A stretch of DNA of 64,000 bases from Anoplolepis gracilipes (taxonomy: Eukaryota > Arthropoda > Insecta > Hymenoptera > Formicidae), in NCBI RefSeq assembly GCF_047496725.1, contig NC_132985.1, positions 719,001 through 783,000 on the forward strand, written 5' to 3'. The notes under the pieces are model-generated. The model did no database searches. It saw only the letters and a program-made list of their open reading frames with translations, and was not told where the DNA came from. Shown here piece after piece: positions 34,170-47,740 of this stretch. The translations under genes and the position numbers were made by a program. Every line of letters begins with the position of its first letter. The stretch's first letter is position 1.

Positions 34170-37100
34170 TCAAGGCAGGTCATCGGTTAACAGGCTCGTC
34201 GGTTCCAGACAAGTTTGCTTCAAGGTGGCTGATTGGTCCTCGAGACTGCGTTTTAGACCTTCTATCGTCTGCATCAGCATCTGCCGTCGTAGTTGAGACA
34301 ACTGATGCTGGAAGAACTGTGAATCTTGGATGTTGTTCGCATTTGCCTCAGCTGCCAGTCGTTCCTGTCGCAATTGCGCCATCTTCTCCTTCAGAGATCT
34401 TCTTGAATCATCTATGCGTGCACGAAATCATTTCATAAATAATATTAATAATATTAATAAAGAAATAACTCCAACTATGATAGTAATTAAATTTACATAT
34501 ATACTCTGTTTAACTTAAAATGAGACAATCAATTTAAAAGTTAAAGTAGAAAAATATTATAATAAATAATAATACTTTAATAATATTATAAACTACAGGT
34601 TTTAAAATAAAATGAAAAAAAATGGAAGTAGTTTTCTTAGGGCAATGGAACACGATGATTTCTATTATTACTGTTTTGCTGCAACTCAAATAAAATTGAA
34701 ACTCGAATGAAATTTATAATTACATGTTAAAATATCTGATGTATTTATTATTGACTTATATAATTAATAAAAATAGAAGTATTCTTCAGGAGTTATTAAA
34801 GAAGTAGATATAAAAAGAATGTCTACCAGTATCATCGGTCGCTGTATCACCATCAGAGTTCCTTAGCATAATATGCTCCCCCAGTGTTTTTTGTATTCTG
34901 CCATATGTTGCGCTTCCGGCATACACCTTTCTTTTCACCGGTTCGCTTTGCGGACAATAGGAAGAACCTTCTTTAATGGGGCCCATGTCAATTGACCTGC
35001 AAGGCATTTTTCAATCACAAGGCAATTATACAAATAATCGATAATTACGTGTATTCAACATCTTTAGTATCTCAAATTATTTTTTTTTTTTTTTTACGAA
35101 ACAAATTAATAACTTTATAATTTATAAATATGAGAAAGCTCGTTAATGTAAATTACAAAAATAAATAAGTATTATGTAGTCTGTTACGAGCTAAACTGTG
35201 AATGAACGGTCAGTATTTAATTTATGTATAGGTCACATTTATTAAATGATAGATTACAGAAGTTTCGACGCTTACTTGCGTCTCTTCTGTCACGAATACA
35301 ATAAAAAATGGTTAATCATGAAGCGCTGTAGTATGCAAAGTATAAATGTGACCTATGCATAAATTAAATACTGACCATTCATTCACAGTTTAGTTCGTAA
35401 CAGGCTATATAATACTTCCTTATTTTTGTAATCAAATTAATAACAATTTCATGTTAGAAAAAAAAAGCAATCTTTTCAGATGAATTTCTTCCAAAACTAA
35501 TAAGTAAGCTTAATTTAAAGAAAATATTACCAATTTTTCATTAAACTATAGTCTGGAAATCGTTCGAGATTTCATCAAATAGTTATTAACCTGAAGGTCA
35601 TCAATGGAGCTCTTCGTCTTACGTCACACTTTTCCTCGGAATCCGACGAGCTGGACGTTACTCCCTCCTCTTTAGTCGATTCTCTCGCGACGCGAAACGT
35701 TTTACCTCCGACGAGAGAGGAGTTCATCATGTTCACGTGCGTTTTACCCCCATGGGAGTTCTTCATGTCTATCGCTTCTAGTTTCGATCCGCCGTTGCAG
35801 TTCAAAGCGACCCTAGGCGATCTGTTACATTCTTTAAGTTCTGGATCATTATTACCATTGCGCACCCGATGTATCTGATGATGCATCAGGCTTCTGCTGG
35901 GCGAGCTCTGAGGTGTTGTCCTACGTAGCATTACCGGCGAATCCGGACATTTGGACAGTTCATGTTGTCGGAAGGCGGGCGGAGAAGGCTCCTTCGATAC
36001 AAAAGTTCCAGCTGGCGAGTTTCTCTCCATGAATCGATGGATCGGGGAACACGGTTGAGTAAATTGCCGCTTCGGACTAGTATGCTCTAAATCCCGAATG
36101 CTACCGCTTTGTAGTTCCGGTTGGGAATTGCGGCTCTTGGATAGCGCCAACTCAATATTCAATTCTGTATTTTTGATAAGCTCGACACGCTTGTTCGCGA
36201 GGCCGTTATGCAGTTTGCGCGACGGCGATGGTATGCACAGTGATGGATTCTGGTGCTTCTGCATGCTCACGAGGATGTTCTCCGCTTCCAAGATGAGTTC
36301 ACGATATTTGCGATCGGCTTCTTTATCCGCCTCGATTAGTGCGATTTCCGACGCAAATGTAGTCATGTACGTATTGCCGGCTACATGACGCCGGATTATA
36401 TTGCCGTTTACGTAGCTCACCTTGAAGAGAAATAAAATGATATAATCTAAGAGCTTGAATAAGTAATACATTATTCTAGGAATTTGAAATAAAAAAAAAG
36501 GAAAAACAAAAAAAATTTTTTTTAGTTAAAAAAACATATATGTGACACTATAAATTAAATTTGGATCTTACCGAGTTTGATCGTCTCTTCACAATCTCAT
36601 TATCGATTGCGGAGGGTCTAACGACCGATGAATTGTCGTTCAGTCTCATCGGCGAAAGATTTTTGTTAACGTCATGCTTCCTACGTCGTAAGCACATTGG
36701 CGTACCGCCCACGCTTCTGCTGCCCTGATTAAATCCCGAATTCTTCAATAGCATCCTCTCCACCAACACGCGATTCAAATTTGCCGTTTCGTCGTCGCAT
36801 CGATCTAAAGCAGGTTTGCGACGTTGCGATATCCTCTTCTTGCGTTTCTCGCTCTGCTTGTCATCTATTTTCTTGTGTCGCGTGCTCTGTCTTTTCACGC
36901 TGGCTCTAGCATTCGAATTTCTGCAAACAGAGATAGATGATGTAATCTAACATAAGTATCATTTAGCAGATGGTAAAATAATAATAAAAAAAAAAAAAAA
37001 AAAGAAATAGCTCTTGATAATTTAAAAGGAAACTTGCAAGGAGCTCACCTCTGAGAACCGATTTCGTCCTTGTTTCTACGTTTCAGAATAGAATCGCGGA

Positions 37101-40100
37101 GCCTAGTGCCGCGCCTGTTCAGTTCGCTCGAGAAGGCGAAGTAGGTACAGTGGCCCGTATTGGGAAAATGACCGGCACCACTGCACTCTAGGTTGTCCAG
37201 GTCGAGAAACGAGCCATTGTCAATGTAATCGAGCTCATCGTTCTCGAACGGATCGTTCTCATCGCCGCCGTCCTGACCGGTATCAATATCCGACAACGAG
37301 TCGATGTAATCCTCGCAGTCGGTTGGGTCACTGTCCGACAGGATGTCCGTTTCCTTCTCGTACACGTAACTCTCATCAAACTTGCCCATCATCTCGTTTA
37401 ACGTGATGTCGTCCTCGGACGAGCGCGCGCTACGAGTTACCGAAGACGCCGAGGAGCTGCTGCTGCTGGCTCGTCGTTGCAAAGATAGAGGAATCTTGGG
37501 TCGGAGGTCCATGCCCGATGTAATCCTCCAATTTTGATTAATCCTGCGTAAAGTACATCGTAAAACTTTCAATTCTTTGAATTGAATTGTAGACTACTTT
37601 CTTGGATATGTAAATTTTATGTCAAGATTAAATTCTCGAATATATTAATTCTAGTTAAAAAGAAACAAAAAAAGTTATGTACACACATATCTAAAAAAAA
37701 TCAGGTTGTTTCATCTCGACTCTTAATCTTTATTCGTTTTATTTTTTATTTGAAATTATTAAAAGATAAGGCTTGAAAGTTGCTATTTTAATAAGTTAAA
37801 ATTTTATATCTTGTTTTATACGTAAAACAAATTTGTTTAGGCTCGCTCGATATTAAACTAAATGAACAGATCATAATCAATGTAATGATACCTATGCGCC
37901 GATAATTTATGCAATCCTGCGATATTTATTTCCAATACAGAATGTGTAATGATACGTGTAATGCGATTTTAAGCGAATGTGTAAGTTATAAATGAACAAT
38001 TATAAATAAAGTACATGCGCAATTTGACGATACTAATCGTATTGCGAAAGAGGAATTATTAATCGATGACATCACGAGTGTAATATGTAATAATATCGCG
38101 CCGAGGTTGATTGCGAATAAAAAATTAAATTTGGCGAGTGTGTATTTGAAAGAGAGAATCGACATGCAATACGAATTTCTCTATCCTCGCGATCGCGCAC
38201 CGAATCGGCGAATAAGGCGGTTTCATTTCTTGCTTTTTTCCTTGTCTCGCAAACTTTTCTAATCGTTAACTTTTCCTTCAAGTACACCGCCCTTGCTTCC
38301 ATCGGAATAGAAAACTAAAAAAACTCAATGGATTTGGAGTAAGACGACTTATGAGCGCTTTCCGTCAGTCAGCAACTTGTGCGATTAGAAGTTTCTTCTA
38401 TAAAAAAAATCCGATTGATTCCGAGACCAATAATAACAGAAACACATAATTTTTATTTTCTTCACGTATTTCATCTTATTTAATTATTTTAAATTATTGT
38501 ATTTCAATTTTTATAGATGACCAGATCATCTCTTGTCCGAATACTCTAATTATTTGTCGCAATAATTATTTTCTAATTTAATTAATATTTAATAATTTAG
38601 TTACATATTTTTGTCAGAAATTAGTACGCTAATTGCATGTCACTTATATTATATAAGAAAAAATATCACACTTACGGGCTTCGACCTGCGCTGAGGCTCT
38701 CCTGACGATGCTCCCTCCTGCTCTGAGACTCTCTGCTGTTGTTCAGATTCAGGTTGACGTCGCTAGCGCTGCCGGATGACTCCGTGAGCTTCAAGCCAGA
38801 ACTGCTGCTGCTCTCATCTCGGGCGTGTCGCGTCTTCAGACCGTTTGTGCTGGAACCGGACGAGTTTGCCGACAGCCATGGATTTGTCCGGATGCGGGAA
38901 CGTTCGCGAGGTGATTGCACCGGTGGTGAGACCAATGGCGGCGGTATCGACGACGGTACAGGCAGGTTGTTCCTCGATGAGTCGGCCGAATAAGACTCCG
39001 TTCTACGATGAGAGCTCTCTTGCTGCCTCCCTTGCTGTTGTTGCTGCCTCTGATTATGATTCGTTTCCGTGTTCTGCAACGCGAGTAGAAATTTAGAAAA
39101 AGGATGAAGAAAAAAGTTCTTGCATTTTTACATATTGGTTTTATCAATTACGAAACTGTAATTTATCAAACTTTTTATCTGTGACAATTAGCGTTGTATA
39201 AAGAGAAAGATAAATTTTTAAAATTAATTTGTGTTACTGAAATCAATTGTCATTTTTTTTTAATGAAATAATGTATGTTTTATGGGATTCGTTGCAGACA
39301 ACGAAATGAAATTAATGCTCGGTTTTAAAATAAACATTGCGAGAAATCGATAGCGCTATTGTGTTGACGAGAAAAATTATTTGTTTAATTATTTAGATTG
39401 CATTTCGAATTAAAAGAGATACCAAAAAAAGCAAGTAGAATTTTCTCTGTTTAAAATATATTATATAATATAATATACACTCAAAGAAATGATCTTGCAA
39501 CTTGAACAAAAATTTTCTAGGTGTGTAAAAAATTAACTGAAAGATTAACTAAATTATTAGCAAATACACTGTGATACTACATATATTTTGCACGTAATCA
39601 ATTTAAATGACAGAGAAAGAATTTATATCTGTACTATTAGTGTAATTTAGACAGAAAATTTTTCTGCGATGCCCATCAATTATATTATATGTGATTAATA
39701 TTTGGCAATGGGATCTAAATTTTCTAGAGGTATTGCTAGAATATCGCTGCTATAAATTCTACACGTGACAAACAATATTCTAACAGATACAAAAAGTAGC
39801 GATAAATTTTAATTAAGACATCTAGAAATCTATCTAAATTAGCAAAATATTTTTTTCAGTATATGAATCAATCCTTACCTGAAGAGTCTATTCTCTTGTT
39901 CTGTGAAAAAAAAAAAAAAAAAAAAGTTTTGCTTCGCTCAAAAATTCATTCATGCAAACTTCAAGTTTAAAGTCGCGCCTTATATTTGTCACTGTGCTCG
40001 CATATTCTCGCCTTCACCGTCGATCTAAATCGTAAACTCGATCGTTTCTCTCTCCATTGTACCGAAACGAGGGTTGCCGACACAGTGTGCAACACGCAAT

Positions 40101-43100
40101 CGATCACAGCCTGCAGAGGAGGAAGGATTCATTTTTCACTTCCACCGACCATTAACTCCCGATATTCTGGCGCACGTTCCTGACGACAATAATGCATCGC
40201 CCTTTCGAGTCGCGTGACTCGACGGCGAGAGAGCGAATCTTGAGAAAAAAAGAAAAGCACGAGCTGAAGCAGCGTTTCCAGAATTTCTCACCTCTGTTCG
40301 CAGCCGCATCCTTCCGGAGGAATACGACAATGCAACTAATAAATATTCCCTAACAAATTGCGCTACGTGCTTTATGAAGGGAGTAAGTCATCGCGCCTCT
40401 GTGTTGTTTCTCAGACAACCTCGCGCTTCGGTGTTAAATTCACCGAAAGGAATTCATAAGCCTTGTTTCCGTCTATCTCTCTCGCACATATAGTGTGTAC
40501 AGCGACGACGTTACTCCAAAATGTATACTTCCTGCTTGACGAAAAAGCTGCCGGATGTCGTTGAACTCGCGGCTTCAAAGACTCCGTCAGCGAGTGTGCA
40601 TAAACGCACCCTTGGGATCTCGCGCGCGAGCTTGTATTTAAGCGAAATGATAGTAATGGTAATCTCACACGACGAACTCGAGAAGCGCACTTACTTTCGG
40701 TCTATAAACTATTTGAGAGAGGCTGAAAGGAACGCGTAGCGTTTGACAGAGGAGCCACATCTTGTGTGAATACGTTATGTTGAGGCATCTCGAAACTTCG
40801 TCGTAGTAGTACACGTTTCTCTAACGTATAGTTAAGACGTGAATTGGACCATGGAATTTTGCCATGGAAAATTGCCGCGTGATAAGAAGCCAATTTTTTT
40901 CCTAATTTTCTTAATTCTCTAGAATATTTCAAATCTCTCTTTAAAATTGATATATTTGACAATGAGATCAAATTTGTTAAGAGATTAAACATTTTTCGTG
41001 CGTAAACGAAATAGATGATTAATAAAATATTTTAATTAATTAATTAATGTAAAATTTTATAATATTCTAAGAGAATAAAGAAAATTATTGTAATTATTGA
41101 GTATCTGTAACTGTAGTTATAAATAGAAAAAAAATAAAATAAAAATCTCTTTTTAATGAGCAAAATAATTGTAATAATAAAGACAAGTATAATTTAATTT
41201 AATCAATTTAAAATAAAATAAATTAATTAATATAAATTATATATATATACATAAATGAAAGAAAAGAGAATTGCAGATAAATTGACATTATTGTAAATTA
41301 ATATTTCTGATTATACAATATTATCCCTCAGTTATAATTTTATTATCAACTCAAATCCCTGTTATGTAATTCTGTAACTTACAGGTAATGCACTTACTTT
41401 GTATGGCGTGCTCGTTCGTACTTCCGGCTGACCGTTGTCTCTGGTCATGTTCGTCGTGTTTGCGGATGACTGCTCCTTGTCTTCGACTCTTCCATTTCCT
41501 GATGTGCCTGGTGGTAGATTTCCGGCGTCACCCGGCGGCCTCTTCGTCCTGGTCTTGCTATTATTGTTATTGTTATTGGTGGTAGTGGTGGTAGTCGCAC
41601 CGCCGTTACCGTTGCTCTGGAAGTAGTGGGTGCCAGTCCTAATGTTGATGTAGTATTCGGGCGGGAAACTGGTGCCAGGTGAGGTGCCGTCGGTCGAGTA
41701 GCCGGTTGAGTACGCACTTTCTGGCGAAGAGAGGCTCACGCTTCCGGAAGTACCGCCGGAAGTGCCAGACGAGGAAGTCACGGTTGCCCCGTAGCCGCCC
41801 CCGTGCAATCGGATACCATCCACGTTCTTTGTCGGCGAATCTATCGGATGTACCTGAAAAGAAAATTGAGATTTCTCTGTGAATGTGTAATCTCGACTCT
41901 GACTTTTTGTCGACTTGTTGAATATTTCTTTAGCTCGTATACATAAGTCTAATAAATAGAAATGAAAAATGCTGATCATTCTTTTTTAATTATTTTTTTA
42001 TTTTGCAGATTTTTTAATAATAACGTTAAACGCATATTTATTTGTATTGACTCGTTATAATAAATATTAAGACTTGTCATGAAAATGTTAATTTCTTTAA
42101 ATTTAAAAAAAAAAAAAACACAAATCTATATTATATCTAGAATGTTTGAAGTAATAAAAAAGTACTTTTGTTACAAAGAGAAATTTGAAAAATTAAAAAT
42201 ATTTTTTTTCTCTTTTAATTTTGAATTCTTCAGAGTTTTTCTTCATGTTAAATATATTAATAAATTTAAACTGAAATTACCAAATATGTTAATAACTTTT
42301 AAAGAAAATTCGCGTATAATAATACAAAGATCGTAAGATACAATCAATGCACAATAAAAGAAGAATTTATGTATAACGTAAATTGATAAATTTTCAGTGC
42401 TTCCTCCGTAATGTACAATTTTGATAAGGCAGCCATCCGCAGACTGCATAAAGCCCGAAGATACTGCAATGGATGGCGCGAGAACGAGGGTGACACTGTC
42501 AGGGTGTATCGGGTAAAGAATACTAAACTCTTTTTCTGCCTGCTTTAACGATAAGCGTCGACGTGCCCTGGCCGCTCCTACCAAGAAAAGCGCCGACGTA
42601 AGGGTTTGTTAGCGAAGAAACGTGGACAAGCGTAACGAGCAAACGTTGGCAAGCAGTAGGAAAATAAGAGAAGCACTTGGCGAACTAGTTTGCCGATAAT
42701 GACGATGAATCCAACGAACGTGCCTTTCAAATATACTTCAGTTTTGTAATGATCGACGAGCAATTAGTTATAATTTCATTAGATTGACGTAAAACATGTT
42801 GTACATCGGGGGCATATAAATCTAGAAAAATATTGAACCGATATAAAAATTCAAAATCTCTGAAAATTTCGTGCCAAGAAAATTAAACTTGATTTATATC
42901 GAGTTTTATAAATTGCGAATTTGCGAGAATTTTTTAAGGAAAAAAAAAATGTGCTTTTCGGTGTAAAAAAAATTTTTTAAAGTCAATATTAGATATAAAT
43001 TATCACAGAATATATACGTAAAACAAAGATAAAAAACAATAATGGTAGTAGATTTTATGGAAAATCACGATTGGAGCTTAAAAATAAACTTGTAAAATAA

Positions 43101-43326
43101 TTCACAATAATAATTCTAGAAAATGTCAGTGATTTATTGTAAAATAACTAAGCACACGTGGATCTAATCTACTCACCTGGTGCAAAGCGGGCGATCTGTT
43201 GCCGCTGTGGCTCCTGGGTGAATTGCAGTTCGAATCGAATCCTTTGTCACCCTTCTTCCGGTCCTTCTTCTTCTTCGATCGCACGATGTGTGCCTCCATC
43301 CACGTGCGCAATTTCGTCCCGAACAT
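34170..43326 (-). CDS. Unnamed 1,029-aa disordered protein with a C-terminal coiled coil (8 coding exons)
   Basis: Minus-strand exons are 43326-43177, 41853-41398, 39073-38676, 37543-37049, 36920-36572, 36420-35591, 34996-34827 and 34411-34170. They sum to 3,090 nt with agreeing phases, giving 1,029 residues. The start (MFGTKLRTWMEAHIVRSKKK) is short and basic. A Ser/Gly-rich stretch follows containing SPESAYSTGYSTDGTS and PPEYYINIRTGTHYF, then Q-rich and Ser/Pro-rich segments. An acidic region covers about residues 379-455 (DPTDCEDYIDSLSDID). A basic, possibly nuclear, segment lies at about 508-535 (EKRKKR). Ser-Pro-rich sequence follows. A Leu/Gln/Arg-rich helix at about 951-1015 (LSQLRRQM, IEGLKRSLEDQSATL) looks like a coiled coil. 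I do not recognise the family and assign no function; scaffold or cytoskeletal roles would be guesses. A 5' UTR intron is possible (TTTCGTTAG just upstream of the ATG). Confidence 0.85.
35152..35432. mobile_element. Palindromic MITE in an intron of the coiled-coil gene
   Basis: A 281 bp element has inverted repeats of about 95 bp. The left arm (ATTACAAAAATAA..AGTATTAT, CTGTTACGA, CTAAACTGTGAATGAA, GGTCAGTATTTAATTTATG, ATAGGTCACATTTA) matches the reverse complement of the right arm with few differences. The middle has no ORF. It lies in the intron between exons 35591 and 34996. Confidence 0.85.
36990..37003. repeat. Short poly-A tract in an intron of the coiled-coil gene
   Basis: A homopolymer A run lies in the intron between exons 37049 and 36920. 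On the minus strand it reads as a poly-T tract upstream of the acceptor. Confidence 0.6.
39478..39859 (-). mobile_element. TA-flanked MITE, copy 1 of 4 (reverse orientation, intronic)
   Basis: This copy starts TA|CACTCAAAGAAATGATCTTGC and ends near TTTTTTTCAG|TA. It is the reverse complement of the copies at 47345, 50743 and 57401 along nearly its whole length. It has no coding capacity. It lies in the intron between exons 41398 and 39073 of the coiled-coil gene. Confidence 0.85.
39908..39924. repeat. Poly-A tract
   Basis: A homopolymer A run of about 17-20 bases just beyond the MITE copy, in the same intron. Confidence 0.7.
40000..40740. promoter_or_regulatory. CpG-richer intronic block, candidate alternative promoter of the coiled-coil gene
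   Basis: Between exons 41398 and 39073, about 0.7 kb is visibly richer in CG dinucleotides than the flanking AT-rich intron. It contains a minus-strand ATG at 40309 followed six codons later by a donor (GAG|GTGAGA at 40291). That donor is in phase 0 and so could splice to the exon at 39073. The idea that it is an internal promoter with its own first exon is inference. Confidence 0.3.
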
Positions 43327-45397
43327 GTTGCACACGAGTGTCGGCTAACGAAACAGCGCCTCGTCGAAAATGCCCAAGTGGATAGAGGAGACCTTCTCAC
43401 GACTATTACCCGCAGAATTAACTGCGATTGCGTTATTTGCGCACTCTATTCGAGCGCTCCATTTCACGGTGAAACAGGATCTCTGCAATAAAAACGGTCA
43501 TTTAATTTCGCTTCGAATAATTGCGACAAAAAGAAATGAAAAAAATCTCAGAAATATGCCGCAGAAAAAGTCAATAGAAAAACAGAGAATATTTAAAGTT
43601 ATATATTAAAAGCTTGCAAACATATCTTGGACAATTTTTATCCAACGCTGCAAAAGAAAGAGTCGAGATGATTTAATAATTCCAATTATTTATTAATTTA
43701 ATTTCACTGGAAACGTCGACCACGTATCATTGCGCGAAACGTGGCGTGATCGCTCCGCTTCAATTTATTGATCGTTACAGACAGACAATCCAACGGTTCT
43801 CTCGTAGATGATCGCGTACCGCGAAACTATTATTACAGCTTCGCGTTACAACGGCTATTTATCCGCTCTCGTCGCTTTCGCTCCTTTGCCTTTTTTCGGA
43901 TCGTCAATAATACCCTCGTGGTAGCAACAACAGCCACATACGAGTAGCTACTCACATTAACATACTAACAAGTAGCTTTTATGTCATTTGCTTGGCCTTA
44001 ACGCGAACAAACAATGCGCGACAAGCCACCGTTATCATCCCATCCAGACAATAAATCTATAATCCATGTTACACACATGTTCTCGAATGTAAACTCATGT
44101 ATCGCGAAATGTGGATTTATGCGATCCGCCAGTGGAAAGAAAATTTCCCAATCTCGTTTCAATGTCAACTTATATATGTTATCGCAGCATAAAAAGGTCA
44201 ATGCGCACGTCTTTTCAAAATTTGCTTACAACGAATTTAGTGAAGAAATTTTAGCTTAAAATTTTTGACAATGTAACATTTTGTGTAAAATCTAGAAATT
44301 TACTTTTGGGTCTAGAAATTTCACAAAGATTTATGTGAGTGAAATTGATTAGTGCGGTAAATTAATGGTACGCTAAATTTAATTGGGAACCGGCCATCAG
44401 GTCCAGAGCAATTTAACAGATTGAATAATTAACCACGTGTTCGAAGAAGCCGTAATTATTCAACCCCTTTTGCGATATCATTAGAAACCAGTGTGCAAAA
44501 CTTTTTTGGCAATTATAATTTTGACAAAAATCTTACGTCAAGAACGGAATCAAGACTGTCAATTAAAATCTAAAAGTCAAAGAAAACTAAAAAATGTAAT
44601 TTAATAATTCCAATTAAAAATTTCTCTTATTTTCAGTTTTAGAAACGCAATTAAATATAGTCTATATGTAAAAATAAAAGGATTTTTTTCGTGATTTAAA
44701 AAAAAATCTGTCTTTCCTCTATATTTATAATCAATTATGCTAAGCGAGTCGCCTGCTCGCTTGCTTCTGTTTATGCCTTCGACGTTTCAAGGAGATGCAT
44801 GAATTTACATAAACGTGGTCTAAGGCTGTAGTTTCGGGCACGATTTTGGAAACTCGAAGGCAGAGTGATCTCCTTATGGAAATAAGCGGATCGGCGATGT
44901 CGTCAACTTTCAAGAGGCACCGTCGAAAACGTATTACGTGCGGCGGCTGAGTTTTAATCAGGGCTTTTCGTCGTCATCCCGAAAGTTCTCGGAGAAGATA
45001 AGTCATGATAAAAAAAATTAAATGCAGCTTTGGGCCGCGCGAGCTTTTTAAATCTTATCGCATAATATACAGCATTAGTAACGTTAATTAAACTTCGTGA
45101 TAGATTTTGCGAGGCATTAAGTACGCGCATTTAAATTACGCACCGTCGACGCAATCTTCGCATTCGCCTTTCAACTTAAAACGTTATAAATATTTTATAT
45201 AGTCTCTCACACTTGTATAAAAATTACTAATACTTTAGTCCTTCTTATTCTCTTTCGTTTGTTTCATCATTTTTTAAATCTATTCCACTATTTCTGTTAT
45301 TTATTTGCAGTGGTATAATAAAATTAATATATATTCTGGACGTTATCAGTCTCTTATCACGCTCTGATGTCCTATATCTGCGCTAAAATTATCTGTG

Positions 45398-45430
<33 letters not shown>
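45398..45430. repeat. Poly-A tract (33 bases)
   Basis: A pure run of 33 A residues. No retroposed coding sequence is visible immediately to its left. Confidence 0.9.
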
Positions 45431-45432
<2 letters not shown>

Positions 45433-47209
45433 TTTCTTTTTATATTCTTATCTCCTTATTATCACACGTATCATAACAGTTTCTTCTACTCTTGAGATAA
45501 ATTATGTCATCTTCTATTTTCTCCCAGAATCACGACTTTATTATACATTTTTTATTCATTTTCATCATCCAACTGAACAGATGCGATCTCCCCTGCTGCG
45601 AGAAATCATCTCACGTATGTCTGTTATATATTACACGCTACGGTAGACTTTGTGCAAGCTTTGTCGCGATGTACAATATATTTACTCGCGGAGATTTCTC
45701 GATCTAAGCACGCTTATCAATCTTCAGACCGCGGGAGAGCTTTCTGCGAAATAAATATCTCGTCAGTTGCGCCGACATGATCGCGTGCGTCGACGCAATT
45801 GAATAGCTCTGCGTTCCTTCCTCGCTTTCCCGATACAGACGATTCTACGTGAGCGGAAACCGGAAGACGGCGAATCGAAAGACGTCCACGAAGTGAACGT
45901 GGCGAATTTCTCGCGCGGGAAAGAAACCGACGCGGCTCGATGGTTCGTGACCGGAGAAATAGATTCACAGCGAAAGGAAGAATCGAGCTTCGTTTGGAAA
46001 ATCGCGATTCAAGTCCGGCGAGAAGGGACACTTGGATAGATATATTCTGCAAAGAGAATATTTCTCTAGGGTCCTAGGAAAATCATCAACATCGCGTTAT
46101 GAATTTATTTGCAGAATAAAAAAAAAAAAAAATAAATAAAGATTCTACTGTGTGTTGGAAAGATACATTTCTTCGATTCCATAATTTGAAGTCACAATAT
46201 AATTTAATTACGCATCCAGAATAAATAATTGGGCAAAAAGAGATTAATGTCTCGGATTTAGCAGATAGATACTTGCTTTAAAAGCGTTCCTTGATTAAGA
46301 ATGATTCTATCCAAGATAGCTTAACAAGAGGCAGCTATTGAGCGAAGTGGAATATCCACGTCGCTTTCTCCCCATTCGCTATAAACCGCCGCGAGTCAGC
46401 TTGTCGGATCTCTTAATCGCATCTGGCATCGCGACGCTCGTTAAGACGTCGCTTCCTTGTGCCGTTCGTGATGATCCGATTGCGAGTTATAACGCGGTTA
46501 ACTTTATCGTCATCGTTGAGTCTCGGGATTTTATTTCCATAATATTTTGGCGAAATTTAAGGCTATCCAAGAGGACAATCAATTCTCAAGATTCAAAGAA
46601 GAATCCTCGTTAAGACATCCGTCCTTATCTTTCTCTATTAACTCGCTACACCTATCATATCGATTTTTTTGCAAACTACCTGCATGTATTTTCATGAAGT
46701 TTGCACTGTTCAATAATTACGGACTGAATTGAGTTTTCTCAGTATCGGATGTTCGATCGAAACCTAAAACCTAATTAATTAAATATGTCTTTGATTTTCC
46801 GAAAATACTTGATAAACATAATTTTTACCAGCATTTAGTAGCATTTCGAGATCGACGATTCTATACAATTATAACGATTGTGATAATATTCATGTAGAGA
46901 TGAGAAAAAGTCGATTTTCACAAAGATTAGATCGCGCGCGCAAAGAATTATAATATATATACAAAACGATATATAATTTTTTAATGTGTATACAATTGTA
47001 TATTTTATTAGAAATATTATTTTATATCAGTATACAAACGGTTTTTTTTTCTCATTTATGTCACTTCAGAGCGTAATATAGTAATGAATAAATTTTCTAT
47101 TTCCTTTTTAATGCTACGTATATGATATTACACTAAAAAATCTGAAAATGTGCAATTAATAATAATTAATTTAATCTTCAAATTTTATTTAATATAAATT
47201 ATAAAACTA

Positions 47210-47214
47210 TTCAC

Positions 47215-47282
<68 letters not shown>
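47210..47282. repeat. (TA)n microsatellite
   Basis: About 70 bp of nearly pure TA, with a TACA interruption near the left end, 60 bp before a MITE copy. Confidence 0.9.
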
Positions 47283-47284
<2 letters not shown>

Positions 47285-47344
47285 TATTGCAATTTTATGT
47301 ACTATTATTGAAATTTCCCCAGTATTTCGATATTGTCAAGACTA

Positions 47345-47740
47345 CACTCAAAAAAATATTTTGCTAATGTAGATAGATTTCTAGATGTCTCAATTAAAAT
47401 TTATCGCTACTTTTTGCATCTGTTAGAATATTATTTGTCACGTATAGAATTTATAGCAGCGATATTCTAGCAATACCTCTAGAAAATTTAGATCCCATTG
47501 CCAAGTATTAATCACAAATATAATTGTCCTTGACAATAGGCCTTACAGATAGGCATCACAGACAAATTTTCTGTCTAAATTACACTAATAGTACAGATGT
47601 AAAGTCTATCTCTGTCATTTAAATTGATTAAACGCAAAATATAGGCAGTATCACAGTATTTGCTAATAATTTATCCGTCTCAGTTAATTTTTTACACCTA
47701 GAAAATTTTTGTTCAAGTTGCAAGATCATTTTTTTGAGTG
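47345..47740 (+). mobile_element. TA-flanked MITE, copy 2 of 4 (best-preserved ends)
   Basis: A 396 bp element. Its terminal inverted repeat CACTCAAAAAAAT at the left is the reverse complement of ATTTTTTTGAGTG at the right. It is flanked by TA at 47343-47344 and 47741-47742, the target-site duplication expected of Tc1/mariner-type elements. There is no ORF, so it depends on a transposase elsewhere. Confidence 0.9.

Larger units (their letters stand above)
43327..47344. other. Gene-free region upstream of the coiled-coil gene, part 1
   Basis: No supported exon. AT-rich stretches alternate with CpG-richer ones at about 43700-43930, 44750-45010, 45720-46070 and 46330-46620. ORFs in these parts lack splice partners and motifs. 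It could be a large first intron or upstream regulatory DNA of the minus-strand gene. Homopolymer A occurs at 45398-45430 and TA repeats at 47210-47282. Confidence 0.5.

Noticed and set aside
42243..42584. Minus-strand ORF (TTG start) after an acceptor-like TTCTTGGTAG, looking like an internal exon of the coiled-coil gene
   Set aside because: The frame does not match the phase-0 ends of the flanking exons (43177 and 41853), which already join in frame. No good donor follows.
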